Below, one piece after another: positions 1-5,653 of a stretch of DNA of 7,206 nucleotides (positions are counted from its first letter, which is position 1; each line of letters opens with the position of its first letter). Below the pieces are notes generated by a model. The model was given only the letters and a program-made list of their open reading frames with translations. It searched no databases and was not told the DNA's origin. The translations under genes were made by a program, and so were the position numbers. Location: assembly GCA_018968785.1 (NCBI GenBank), contig JAGWZN010000041.1:1-7206 (forward strand). The letters are read 5' to 3'. The DNA is from Patescibacteria group bacterium. GTDB taxonomy: Bacteria; Patescibacteriota; UBA1384; CAILIB01.

Positions 1-492
1 TAATACGTATCGGTACAGGTCCACTACTTGCAGAGGAGTGGCGCGCGTAAAAATTGAGCCAAGATCTTGACCATGTCCTACATCGGCGCTAATGATAGCC
101 CAACGGTTCTCCTCATCCTCGGGTATTTCAGGCAGCGCCATAATACCAATGCCGAGCGGTGAGGTGGCGGTTATTGCAAGTATCACCTCCAACTGCTTAG
201 CATAGTCAAAAATTGTGCTCGCCATGGCCTCAGCGTCGCGTTGTGTGAATGGTCGGCGGGCTCCAATTATTTTTAATACCGATTGCTCAACTTGATTGTC
301 ACCCGGTCGATGGTACACAAGACTGTGATGTCCTCCCTGAAGTATCGGTACCAACTGACCTGATTGATATAAATCAAGAAGACGCTCTACTGCCCCGATG
401 TCTCCATCTACCCTTTGAATCTGATAAGGGAGTTTAATCGGCCTTTCGGTCGGTGCAGGATGAGAACCTGGGAGCTGCTCAAGAGAAGACAT
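1..492 (-). CDS. Kinase-fold-like protein, 3' part missing (runs off left edge)
   Basis: An open frame reads without a stop from ATG at 492 to the window edge, 164 codons. I do not recognise the family with certainty. The visible part resembles the N-lobe of a protein-kinase or aminoglycoside-phosphotransferase fold: a glycine-rich stretch at residues 52-60 (QGGHHSLVY), then VLKII with Lys74 about 20 residues later, as for the ATP-binding loop and beta-3 lysine. A helix rich in Ala/Glu follows at 86-103, then a hinge-like segment WAIISADVGHGQDL at 131-144. The catalytic HxD and DFG regions would lie beyond the edge, so activity cannot be judged. The first 25 or so residues are Pro-rich and probably disordered. 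A weak GGGG lies about 8 nt before the ATG. The gene starts 25 bp after the phosphatase gene on the same strand and is probably cotranscribed with it. That it is a real gene is well supported; kinase fold is inference. Confidence 0.7.
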   Translation of the reverse strand, partial: MSSLEQLPGSHPAPTERPIKLPYQIQRVDGDIGAVERLLDLYQSGQLVPILQGGHHSLVYHRPGDNQVEQSVLKIIGARRPFTQRDAEAMASTIFDYAKQLEVILAITATSPLGIGIMALPEIPEDEENRWAIISADVGHGQDLGSIFTRATPLQVVDLYRYVL

Positions 493-517
493 ATATAACC
501 CCGTTTATTTTTTGATT

Positions 518-1339
518 TTATCTGGTCGGTATAATCTGGGGTTGGGTAAGTAGTAGGGCTTCCTTTTCAATAATCTCAATAATTTGATTATGGATATGAC
601 CGTTCGTACAGACGCAACCCAGTATGGATCGATCGTACGGCTGATCCACGCCAAAAAGGTTGGTTACCTTTCCGCCCGCTTCTTCAATGATAATCTTCAA
701 GGCGGCACCGTCATAAACCGGCCGACCTCCGTAAATAACGGCAGCGAACTCTCCGCTTGCCAATAAGGCGCCCATATACATATTGGAGTAAAGGTTAATC
801 ACCTTTGCCTCCTTGGCGCGTAGTGCGTTCAATAACCGTCCTTGGTTAATCGTGTCGTTATGGCCGCCGCTCATACCGATTACTTGATTGACGAGCGTTT
901 TCCGTTTATTAACATGGATCGGTTTTCCGTTCAAGGTAGCGCCGCGATCTTTCTCGGCGTAGAAAAATCGATCCATAAACGGGTCGTATATCGATCCCAC
1001 TATCGCCTGACCTTTATAAACGAGAGCCATGGAAAACGCGCAGATGGGAACGCTGTGGCTGAACGCCAGGGTGCCATCCACCGGATCGCAGATCCATAAG
1101 TAGTCGCTTTCCTGTGTTAAGTTACTCTCCTCCTCGCCGAGGATATTATAAGTTGGAAAGTACTGCTTTACGAAAGCGATAGCCAGGTAATTAACCCTCA
1201 GATCGGTTTCCGTTACCGGCGTGTTATTCTCCTTCCAGCGCTTCTTGGTTTCACAGTCGGAATTAAAATCAGAGCGGATAATCTCGCCCGCCTCCTTTGA
1301 CAGCATGTACAAAAGTTCACGGTAGCTTGGCTCTCCCAT
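518..1339 (-). CDS. Inositol monophosphatase family protein
   Basis: 273 aa, the usual length for this Mg2+-dependent sugar/inositol-phosphate phosphatase family. Family hallmarks are visible: TPVTETD (residues 40-46), GEE metal ligands at 68-70, the first signature WICDPVDGT at 82-90 with Asp85 and Asp88, and the second signature VYDGAAL...EEAGG at 208-223 with Asp210. Tyr209 stands where Trp is common. No signal peptide or membrane segment is seen, so it is cytosolic. The family includes inositol-1-phosphatase, fructose-1,6-bisphosphatase, histidinol-phosphatase and PAP phosphatase, and the sequence alone does not pick the substrate. The ATG at 1339 lacks a recognisable Shine-Dalgarno, but the protein N-terminus fits the family and a promoter candidate lies 38 bp upstream. 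It leads a two-gene unit with the kinase-like gene, which suggests a phosphorylation/dephosphorylation pair, an inference only. Confidence 0.9.
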   Translation of the reverse strand: MGEPSYRELLYMLSKEAGEIIRSDFNSDCETKKRWKENNTPVTETDLRVNYLAIAFVKQYFPTYNILGEEESNLTQESDYLWICDPVDGTLAFSHSVPICAFSMALVYKGQAIVGSIYDPFMDRFFYAEKDRGATLNGKPIHVNKRKTLVNQVIGMSGGHNDTINQGRLLNALRAKEAKVINLYSNMYMGALLASGEFAAVIYGGRPVYDGAALKIIIEEAGGKVTNLFGVDQPYDRSILGCVCTNGHIHNQIIEIIEKEALLLTQPQIIPTR

Positions 1340-1376
1340 ACGAGATATTTATCTAGCGGAGTTTGAAAGTAAGTTA

Positions 1377-1405
1377 ACTATAATGACATTTTCCGTTACC
1401 AACAA
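1377..1405 (-). promoter_or_regulatory. Sigma-70-like promoter for the phosphatase/kinase-like unit
   Basis: Read on the minus strand, TTGTTG (1405-1400) and TATAGT (1382-1377) are separated by exactly 17 bp. Four of six and five of six positions agree with TTGACA and TATAAT. Transcription would start near 1370, giving a leader of about 30 nt before the ATG at 1339. It is the best promoter match in the divergent region. Confidence 0.5.
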
Positions 1406-1413
1406 GGAAAAAG

Positions 1414-1442
1414 TTGTAATTCACCTTACATGCGGCTGTAAT
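1414..1442 (+). promoter_or_regulatory. Candidate promoter with phased TGTAA/TTACA elements upstream of the GGDEF-EAL gene
   Basis: TTGTAA (1414-1419) and TGTAAT (1437-1442) lie 17 bp apart, a fair sigma-70-like pair. The start would fall near 1449, giving a leader of about 47 nt. TGTAA at 1415, TTACA at 1426 and TGTAA at 1437 begin exactly 11 bp apart and alternate in orientation, so they form two overlapping inverted repeats with 6-bp spacers laid over the promoter. This layout would suit an operator, but no regulator is known from the window. The rest of 1340-1495 shows no gene. Confidence 0.3.
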
Positions 1443-1495
1443 TTTAATGTCCATAATAGTAACCATTAAAGATGCGCTTACTCTTATGAAACCCT

Positions 1496-3283
1496 ATGGA
1501 TCAGCAGAAAGTTTCCGATGATCGGCTACATCAATCGGCAGGATATGCCGATGAGGTTTTGCGGACGGTGCCGGGGATCATCTGGGAAGTGCACGGTTCG
1601 CCGGAGCGGGATCGGTGGCAAGTGGGGTATGTCGGCGAGGCGGCTGAGCGGATTCTCGGGCATCGGATTGACGCTTGGTATAACCGGCGCTTTTGGCCCG
1701 AAGTTATCCACCCGGCTGACCGCCCGGCACTGCTGGAAGCGCTAAAGCGTTTGAAGAATGAGGAGGTGGTGGTTGAGGAGTTCCGTTGGCAGAAACCGGA
1801 TGGTAGCTGGCTGTGGCTGGAGAGCCGGATCGTGCCGATTGTGAACGCCCGGCACCGTCCGGTCGGTTTTCGTGGGATTAGCACCGATCTCAGTCAGCGG
1901 TTTTCCAGCTACGCCGAGATGAGCATGGAGCGGTTTAAAGGCGAAGGAAACTCCGACCTTCTGCTCCACATGGCGTTTCACGACTCCCTGACCGGCCTCC
2001 CGAACCGGATACTTCTGCAGGACCGGCTGGACGTCAGTCTCCATCACGCGAAACGAAAGATGGAGACCGTGGCGGTGCTGTTTCTCGATCTAGACCGGTT
2101 CAAAAATGTTAATGACACCCTCGGCCATCAAGCCGGAGATCTGATCTTAAAAGAGGTGGCTAAGCGGCTGATTGCCTATGTGCGGGAGGAGGATACGGTC
2201 GCCCGGTTCGGCGGTGATGAGTTCGTCATCGTCCTGTCCGATATCGCCGAGCTGGGCGAAGTGGAGGAGCTGGCCAAGAAGATTCTCAAAATTCTGGCAC
2301 CCGCGCTGTTAATTAATGGCGAAGAAGTGCATGTGAATGCTAGCATCGGCATTGCCACCTTTCCGAACGACGGCGAAACCTCAGACACTTTACTGAAGAA
2401 CGCCGATAACGCGCTGTATCAGGCCAAAGAAGCCGGGCGCAATAACTATAAGGTGTACACTCCGGCAATGCATCTGAAAGCATCCGCGAAGATGCTGGTG
2501 GAGAACGGGCTGCGCAAGGCGATTGAACACGGAGAGCTGCGACTCTGTTACCAGCCGATTGTTAGCCTAAAGGACGGTCGGATTATCAGTCTGGAGGCAT
2601 TGCTGCGCTGGGAACATCCGCTGAACGGGATTATTATGCCGGAGGAGTTTATTCCGCTGGCGGAGGAGACGGGGATCATTGTCCAGATTGGGGAGTGGGT
2701 AATTGAGACGGCGGTGGCCCAAGCGGTAGCGTGGCGGAAGGCCGGTTTCGAGTTGCCGGTAATCTCAGTTAATATCTCGCCCCGCCAATTTTCCAATGAG
2801 CACTTTCTGGAGTTTCTTACTCACAGCCTGAAAGAGAGAAGGGTGAATCCGGCCATCTTTCAACTGGAGCTGACCGAAAGCGTGGCGATGGAGAATATCG
2901 CCGAGAGTATTACCCGGCTGCGTTTCCTGAAAGACCGGGGATTTCGAGTCGCGATTGACGATTTTGGCAGCGGTTACTCATCCCTGAGTTACTTAAAGCA
3001 GTTACCGCTTGATTTCTTAAAGATCGATAAATCTTTTACTCAGGAATCGACCGGCGACGCCCGGGACGAAACGATTGCCCAGGCGATTATTGCTCTTGGC
3101 CACACTCTGCATCTGGAAGTTTGCGCTGAAGGGATTGAAACTTGCTCCGAATACGAATTCTTCAAAGCGAACGGCTGCGACGCGGTGCAGGGCTTCTATA
3201 TCTGCCGTCCCCAGCCGGCGGAGGAGATTGGTCGGAAATTAGGAGGCGCTCAACCTATTGCTAATTTCGGGAAAATCAGGTAA
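1496..3283 (+). CDS. PAS-GGDEF-EAL protein (diguanylate cyclase/phosphodiesterase)
   Basis: 595 aa, no membrane segment, so a cytosolic c-di-GMP turnover enzyme. A PAS_3-like sensor spans about 17-133, with its C-terminal WLWLESRIVPI...GFRGISTDLS part clear. The GGDEF domain spans about 158-322: DSLTGLPNR at 163-171, Asp198 and the Asp of GGDEF (239-243) for metal and catalysis, Asn206 and Asp215 for guanine. A product-inhibition I-site RxxD (Arg230-Asp233) sits five residues before GGDEF. The EAL domain spans about 333-580: EALLR at 367-371, Asn426, Glu458, Asp488-Asp489 in DDFGSG, Lys509, Glu545 and Gln565 are all kept. Both halves therefore look catalytically competent; the direction of net activity cannot be told. 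The ATG at 1496 has no good Shine-Dalgarno but gives a full PAS N-terminus. The stop is followed in frame by two more TAA codons (3281-3289). It appears monocistronic, between a divergent unit and rpsB. Confidence 0.95.
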   Translation: MDQQKVSDDRLHQSAGYADEVLRTVPGIIWEVHGSPERDRWQVGYVGEAAERILGHRIDAWYNRRFWPEVIHPADRPALLEALKRLKNEEVVVEEFRWQKPDGSWLWLESRIVPIVNARHRPVGFRGISTDLSQRFSSYAEMSMERFKGEGNSDLLLHMAFHDSLTGLPNRILLQDRLDVSLHHAKRKMETVAVLFLDLDRFKNVNDTLGHQAGDLILKEVAKRLIAYVREEDTVARFGGDEFVIVLSDIAELGEVEELAKKILKILAPALLINGEEVHVNASIGIATFPNDGETSDTLLKNADNALYQAKEAGRNNYKVYTPAMHLKASAKMLVENGLRKAIEHGELRLCYQPIVSLKDGRIISLEALLRWEHPLNGIIMPEEFIPLAEETGIIVQIGEWVIETAVAQAVAWRKAGFELPVISVNISPRQFSNEHFLEFLTHSLKERRVNPAIFQLELTESVAMENIAESITRLRFLKDRGFRVAIDDFGSGYSSLSYLKQLPLDFLKIDKSFTQESTGDARDETIAQAIIALGHTLHLEVCAEGIETCSEYEFFKANGCDAVQGFYICRPQPAEEIGRKLGGAQPIANFGKIR

Positions 3284-3286
3284 TAA
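3258..3286 (+). promoter_or_regulatory. Weak candidate promoter for rpsB
   Basis: TTGCTA (3258-3263) and TAATAA (3281-3286) are 17 bp apart at the very end of the upstream gene, overlapping its stop codons. The -10 is poor (three of six). Transcription would begin near 3293, at the small hairpin listed as a weak terminator, so at most one of the two readings is likely to be right. No better promoter is visible before rpsB. Confidence 0.2.
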
Positions 3287-3290
3287 TAAG

Positions 3291-3313
3291 GAAGAGCAGT
3301 TAGCTCTCTTTTA
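3291..3313 (+). terminator. Weak intrinsic terminator after the GGDEF-EAL gene
   Basis: AGAGC (3293-3297) pairs with GCTCT (3303-3307) around a 5-nt loop, followed by CTTTTA. The 5-bp stem and short T run make it marginal. If it is inefficient, transcripts of the c-di-GMP gene could enter the rpsB leader. Confidence 0.35.
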
Positions 3314-3323
3314 ATATTAACCG

Positions 3324-3428
3324 AGCTGACAGGGAATGGGTCCCGCTCCTGCTTCTCCCGCAAAGGAGAAGTCCGGCGATCCGATGAACCGTCAGCTAAC
3401 CGCCTACTCTTAGGCAGAAGGAGCAGAA
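3324..3428 (+). ncRNA. Structured 5' leader of rpsB (candidate cis-regulatory RNA)
   Basis: Several helices can be drawn by eye in this gene-free stretch. AGCTGAC (3324-3330) is fully complementary to GTCAGCT (3391-3397) and would close a multibranched domain. Inside it, GGGA (3332-3335) can pair with TCCC (3341-3344), and CTTCTCC (3352-3358) pairs perfectly with GGAGAAG (3365-3371) around a 6-nt loop. A separate hairpin, GCCTA (3402-3406) with TAGGC (3411-3415) and a 4-nt loop, ends at the edge of the Shine-Dalgarno. Autoregulation of rpsB by S2 through its mRNA leader is known in gammaproteobacteria; a similar role here is inference. The segment CGTCAGCTAAC (3390-3400) also matches a conserved 3' element that I recall from ydaO (c-di-AMP) riboswitches, but the 5' half of that riboswitch is not recognisable. 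Confidence 0.5.
3416..3423 (+). promoter_or_regulatory. Strong Shine-Dalgarno of rpsB
   Basis: AGAAGGAG lies 5 nt before the ATG at 3429. It is the only strong ribosome binding site in the window and fixes the rpsB start. It directly abuts the hairpin at 3402-3415, so folding of that hairpin or binding of a ligand there could modulate access. Confidence 0.8.
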
Positions 3429-4301
3429 ATGGCGATTCCGACTATTCCCGAGATTCGGGAACTGGTAGAGGCCGGCATGCATTTTGGCCACTCGTCCGGC
3501 AAGTGGCATCCGAAAATGAAGCCGTATATTTTCGCGACACGCGACAAGCTTCATATTATTGACCTGGAAAAAACCCGGCAGGCGATGGAGAAAGTACTGA
3601 CCGCTTTGGAGGAACGGATTCGGGACGGCAAAACGGTTGTCCTGGTCGGCACCAAAAAACGGGTGGGCGATTTGGTGAAAGAGGTGGGAGAGGCGACCGG
3701 TACGCCATATGTCAACGTTCGTTGGCTGGGCGGCACTCTCACGAACTGGAGTGAGATGCAGAAGAGCATTGCCCGGATGAAGAAAATGGAAGCGTTCCTG
3801 GAAACCGAGGAAGCGGAGAAGATGATTAAAAAAGAACGGGTGCGGATGGAGTCGGAGCTGGAGCGGATGCATCATAAGTTCGGCGGTTTGCGTAATCTGA
3901 CCAAGATCCCTCACGCTATCCTGGTTATTGACTCGAGCTTCGAGCATAACGCGGTTAAAGAAGCGCGGCTGAGAGAGGTGGAGATCTTCGGTATCGTTGA
4001 TACGAACTGCAACCCGGATCTGGTTGATCACCTGATTCCGGCTAATGATGACGCTCCGAAATCGCTGAAGCTGCTGATGCGCTTGATTCGAGAGACGATT
4101 GAGAATGGCCAAAAACTGATCTCGATTAAACAGGCAGAGTCAAAAAAAGCGGATGACGCCGTGACGGTTGAGATACCGGAAGAGATTGTGGAAGCGGGGC
4201 AGGATATTGAGGAAGAGATCCGGGAAGAAGTATCCGAAGAGAAGCAGAAAAAGCCCGCGGTTAAAGATGAGAAGGGCTTTGAATACGCTACTAAAAAATA
4301 A
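3429..4301 (+). CDS. rpsB: 30S ribosomal protein S2
   Basis: 290 aa component of the small ribosomal subunit. Conserved S2 blocks are clear: EAGMHFGH (14-21), the W-x-PKMKPYIF...HIIDLEKT run around 27-49, VGTKKRV, RWLGGTLTNW, a coiled central helical region (about 106-150), then FGGL, ILVIDSS, IVDTNCNPDLVDHLIPANDD and SLKLL. The globular S2 fold ends near residue 233; a further 57 residues form an acidic and Lys-rich, low-complexity tail (234-290) that is longer than the C-terminus of E. coli S2 (241 aa in total). It has a strong Shine-Dalgarno and a structured leader. tsf follows after 9 bp, the classical rpsB-tsf pair. The long open frame on the opposite strand is only its codon shadow. Confidence 0.98.
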   Translation: MAIPTIPEIRELVEAGMHFGHSSGKWHPKMKPYIFATRDKLHIIDLEKTRQAMEKVLTALEERIRDGKTVVLVGTKKRVGDLVKEVGEATGTPYVNVRWLGGTLTNWSEMQKSIARMKKMEAFLETEEAEKMIKKERVRMESELERMHHKFGGLRNLTKIPHAILVIDSSFEHNAVKEARLREVEIFGIVDTNCNPDLVDHLIPANDDAPKSLKLLMRLIRETIENGQKLISIKQAESKKADDAVTVEIPEEIVEAGQDIEEEIREEVSEEKQKKPAVKDEKGFEYATKK

Positions 4302-4310
4302 GAGAAAGGC

Positions 4311-4787
4311 ATGGCAAACTATACACTGCAAGATATTACCGAGCTGCGCGAACTGACCGGCATGGGGTTGTCCGATATCAAGAAGGCGCTGGAAGAGGCG
4401 GAGGGCGACCGATCCAAGGCGCTCGAAGCGCTTCGGAAACGCGGCGCGTCTATTATGGAAAAAAAGTCGGAGCGTACGGCCGGTGAAGGCTTGATTGAGG
4501 CGTACGTCCATGGCGGCAGGACTGGCGTACTGGTGGAGATTAATTGTGAGACCGACTTTGTCAGCCGTGGCGAGCTGTTTAAAGAGTTCGCGCATGACAT
4601 TGCCCTGCAGATTGCCAGCATGGCTCCCGAAAATGTGGAAGAACTGTTGGCGCAGACCTATATTAAGGACAGCAAGCTGACTATTGCCGATTATCTGCGC
4701 GACACGACCGGCAAACTAGGCGAGAAGATTGTCATTACCCGGTTTATCCGGTATGGGCTGGGCGAGACGGCGGAGGCGGCGGCGTAA
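4311..4787 (+). CDS. tsf: Translation elongation factor Ts, compact form
   Basis: 158 aa nucleotide-exchange factor for EF-Tu. The N-terminal UBA-like domain holds LRELTGMGLSDIKKAL (12-27). The core signature GRTGVLVEINCETDFVSR spans 69-86, with the EF-Tu-contacting TDFV at 81-84. The C-terminal motif KLGEKIVITRFIRYGLG is at 135-151. E. coli EF-Ts is about 280 aa and short forms such as that of Thermus about 196; here the helical stretch normally between the IAS segment (101-103) and the IKD segment (118-120) is almost absent, replaced by about 14 residues. The frame is intact, so this is a reduced form, not a frameshift. It starts 9 bp after rpsB with purine-rich GAGAAAGG just ahead. A strong terminator follows. 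Confidence 0.95.
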   Translation: MANYTLQDITELRELTGMGLSDIKKALEEAEGDRSKALEALRKRGASIMEKKSERTAGEGLIEAYVHGGRTGVLVEINCETDFVSRGELFKEFAHDIALQIASMAPENVEELLAQTYIKDSKLTIADYLRDTTGKLGEKIVITRFIRYGLGETAEAAA

Positions 4788-4801
4788 AATAGGGGAAAAT
4801 T

Positions 4802-4830
4802 TTGCGATAAATAAGAAGAAACGGTAAGAT
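4802..4830 (+). promoter_or_regulatory. Candidate promoter of the DsbA-like gene, overlapping the tsf terminator
   Basis: TTGCGA (4802-4807) and TAAGAT (4825-4830) are spaced by 17 bp; each agrees with consensus at four positions. The expected start is near 4837, at the end of the terminator loop. RNA made from here would hold only the 3' arm of the hairpin and would escape termination. Leader length would be about 25 nt, without Shine-Dalgarno. Confidence 0.35.
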
Positions 4831-4855
4831 AAATCTGTCTTACCGTTTCTTTTGT
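4816..4855 (+). terminator. Intrinsic terminator of rpsB-tsf
   Basis: AAGAAACGGTAAGA (4816-4829) pairs perfectly over 14 bp with TCTTACCGTTTCTT (4838-4851), with an 8-nt loop and a T-rich tail (TTTCTTTTGTT). Because of the A-rich 5' flank it could also work in the opposite direction. It ends only a few bases before the next start codon at 4862. Confidence 0.9.
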
Positions 4856-4861
4856 TAATAT

Positions 4862-5593
4862 ATGGCCGGTTCACGAATTATTAATCCGGTTCTCATCATT
4901 CTTGGCTTCTTTGCCGTATTGGTAGCCTTCTCGACCGCTCTGTCCCTGATCGCGATCCAAAAGCTGAACGCGGTTGACGAAAAGGTGGCGGTACTTTCAG
5001 CCACACCGACTCCGCGGCCGGCGCCGACCCCGCAACTGGTAAAAACCCAGCCGCTCCAGCCGGGCGATCATGTGCTTGGCTCCCGAACGGCGCCGGTACT
5101 GCTGATTGAGTATTCCGATACCGAGTGTCCGTACTGTAAAGCGTACGAACCGACCATTAACCAGGTAAAATCGGACTACGGCGATCAGGTGGCGATTGTT
5201 TACCGGTACTATCCGCTGTCGTTTCATCAGAATGCCGAAAAAGAAGCGGAAGCGCTGCAGTGTGTGTATGAACAGGGAGGTGATGCCGCGTTTTTCCGTT
5301 ATCTGTCAACGATCTTTGAGCGCACCACCTCAAACGGTACCGGATTCGCGCTGGATCAGCTCGCGCCGCTCGCGAAAGAGCAGGGTCTCGACTCGGACCG
5401 GTTGACTACCTGTTTGGATTCCGGGAAGGAAGCGGCACTGGTGCAGGCCGATGAGAAGTCCGGCACTGATGCGGGGGTGACCGGCACGCCCGCCACGGTG
5501 GTGTACAAGCAAAAGGACGGGTCGGGCCGGTTAATTGAAGGAGCGGTCACCGCTAACGATCTGAAGCAGGCGATTAATACGGCTTTGCAATAG
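4862..5593 (+). CDS. Membrane-anchored DsbA-like thioredoxin-domain protein
   Basis: 243 aa. A single N-terminal hydrophobic helix (about 8-32) is followed by a short linker and a Pro/Thr-rich spacer (48-57, TPTPRPAPTP), so the catalytic domain probably faces the outside of the cytoplasmic membrane. The thioredoxin-fold domain spans about 66-243: EYSDTECPYC with active-site CPYC at 89-92, an inserted helical region, and GVTGTPATVV with the cis-Pro at 210. Two further cysteines, Cys134 and Cys184, lie in the helical insertion and could form a structural or relay disulfide. The expected role is oxidation or shuffling of disulfides in exported proteins; the direction is not determined by sequence, and no DsbB-like partner is in the window. 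The start is just after the tsf terminator, without Shine-Dalgarno. It ends with TAG, unlike its neighbours. Confidence 0.92.
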   Translation: MAGSRIINPVLIILGFFAVLVAFSTALSLIAIQKLNAVDEKVAVLSATPTPRPAPTPQLVKTQPLQPGDHVLGSRTAPVLLIEYSDTECPYCKAYEPTINQVKSDYGDQVAIVYRYYPLSFHQNAEKEAEALQCVYEQGGDAAFFRYLSTIFERTTSNGTGFALDQLAPLAKEQGLDSDRLTTCLDSGKEAALVQADEKSGTDAGVTGTPATVVYKQKDGSGRLIEGAVTANDLKQAINTALQ

Positions 5594-5615
5594 TCAAAAA
5601 ACTGCCGCCATTCTA

Positions 5616-5624
5616 TGGTATACT
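5616..5624 (+). promoter_or_regulatory. Extended -10 promoter of frr
   Basis: TGGTATACT fits the extended -10 pattern TGn-TATAAT with five of six in the hexamer. No -35 is apparent, which is typical of extended -10 promoters. Transcription from about 5631 would give a leader of about 22 nt. The motif lies in the middle of the 60-bp gap before frr; CTATG (5613-5617) and CATAG (5628-5632) form an inverted repeat around it. Confidence 0.5.
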
Positions 5625-5653
5625 GAGCATAGATTATCCATAAGCATTCTTGT

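Noticed and set aside
249..437. Plus-strand open frame of 62 codons at the left
   Set aside because: It lies opposite the kinase-like frame, which is open to the edge for 164 codons and has a sensible protein pattern.
1377..1384. TATAAT at 1379-1384 as a plus-strand -10
   Set aside because: No -35-like hexamer at 16-18 bp and no TG extension; the same bases are better explained as the minus-strand -10.
3284..3428. c-di-GMP riboswitch in the rpsB leader, tempting given the upstream GGDEF-EAL gene
   Set aside because: The conserved elements of GEMM-I and GEMM-II classes that I know are not present.
3396..4112. Long minus-strand open frame (238 codons) opposite rpsB
   Set aside because: It lies fully against a certain ribosomal gene, and its translation has no recognisable motif or coherent hydrophobicity; it is a codon-bias shadow.
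4140..4595. Minus-strand open frame spanning the rpsB-tsf junction
   Set aside because: Antisense to two certain genes with no promoter, SD or family signature.
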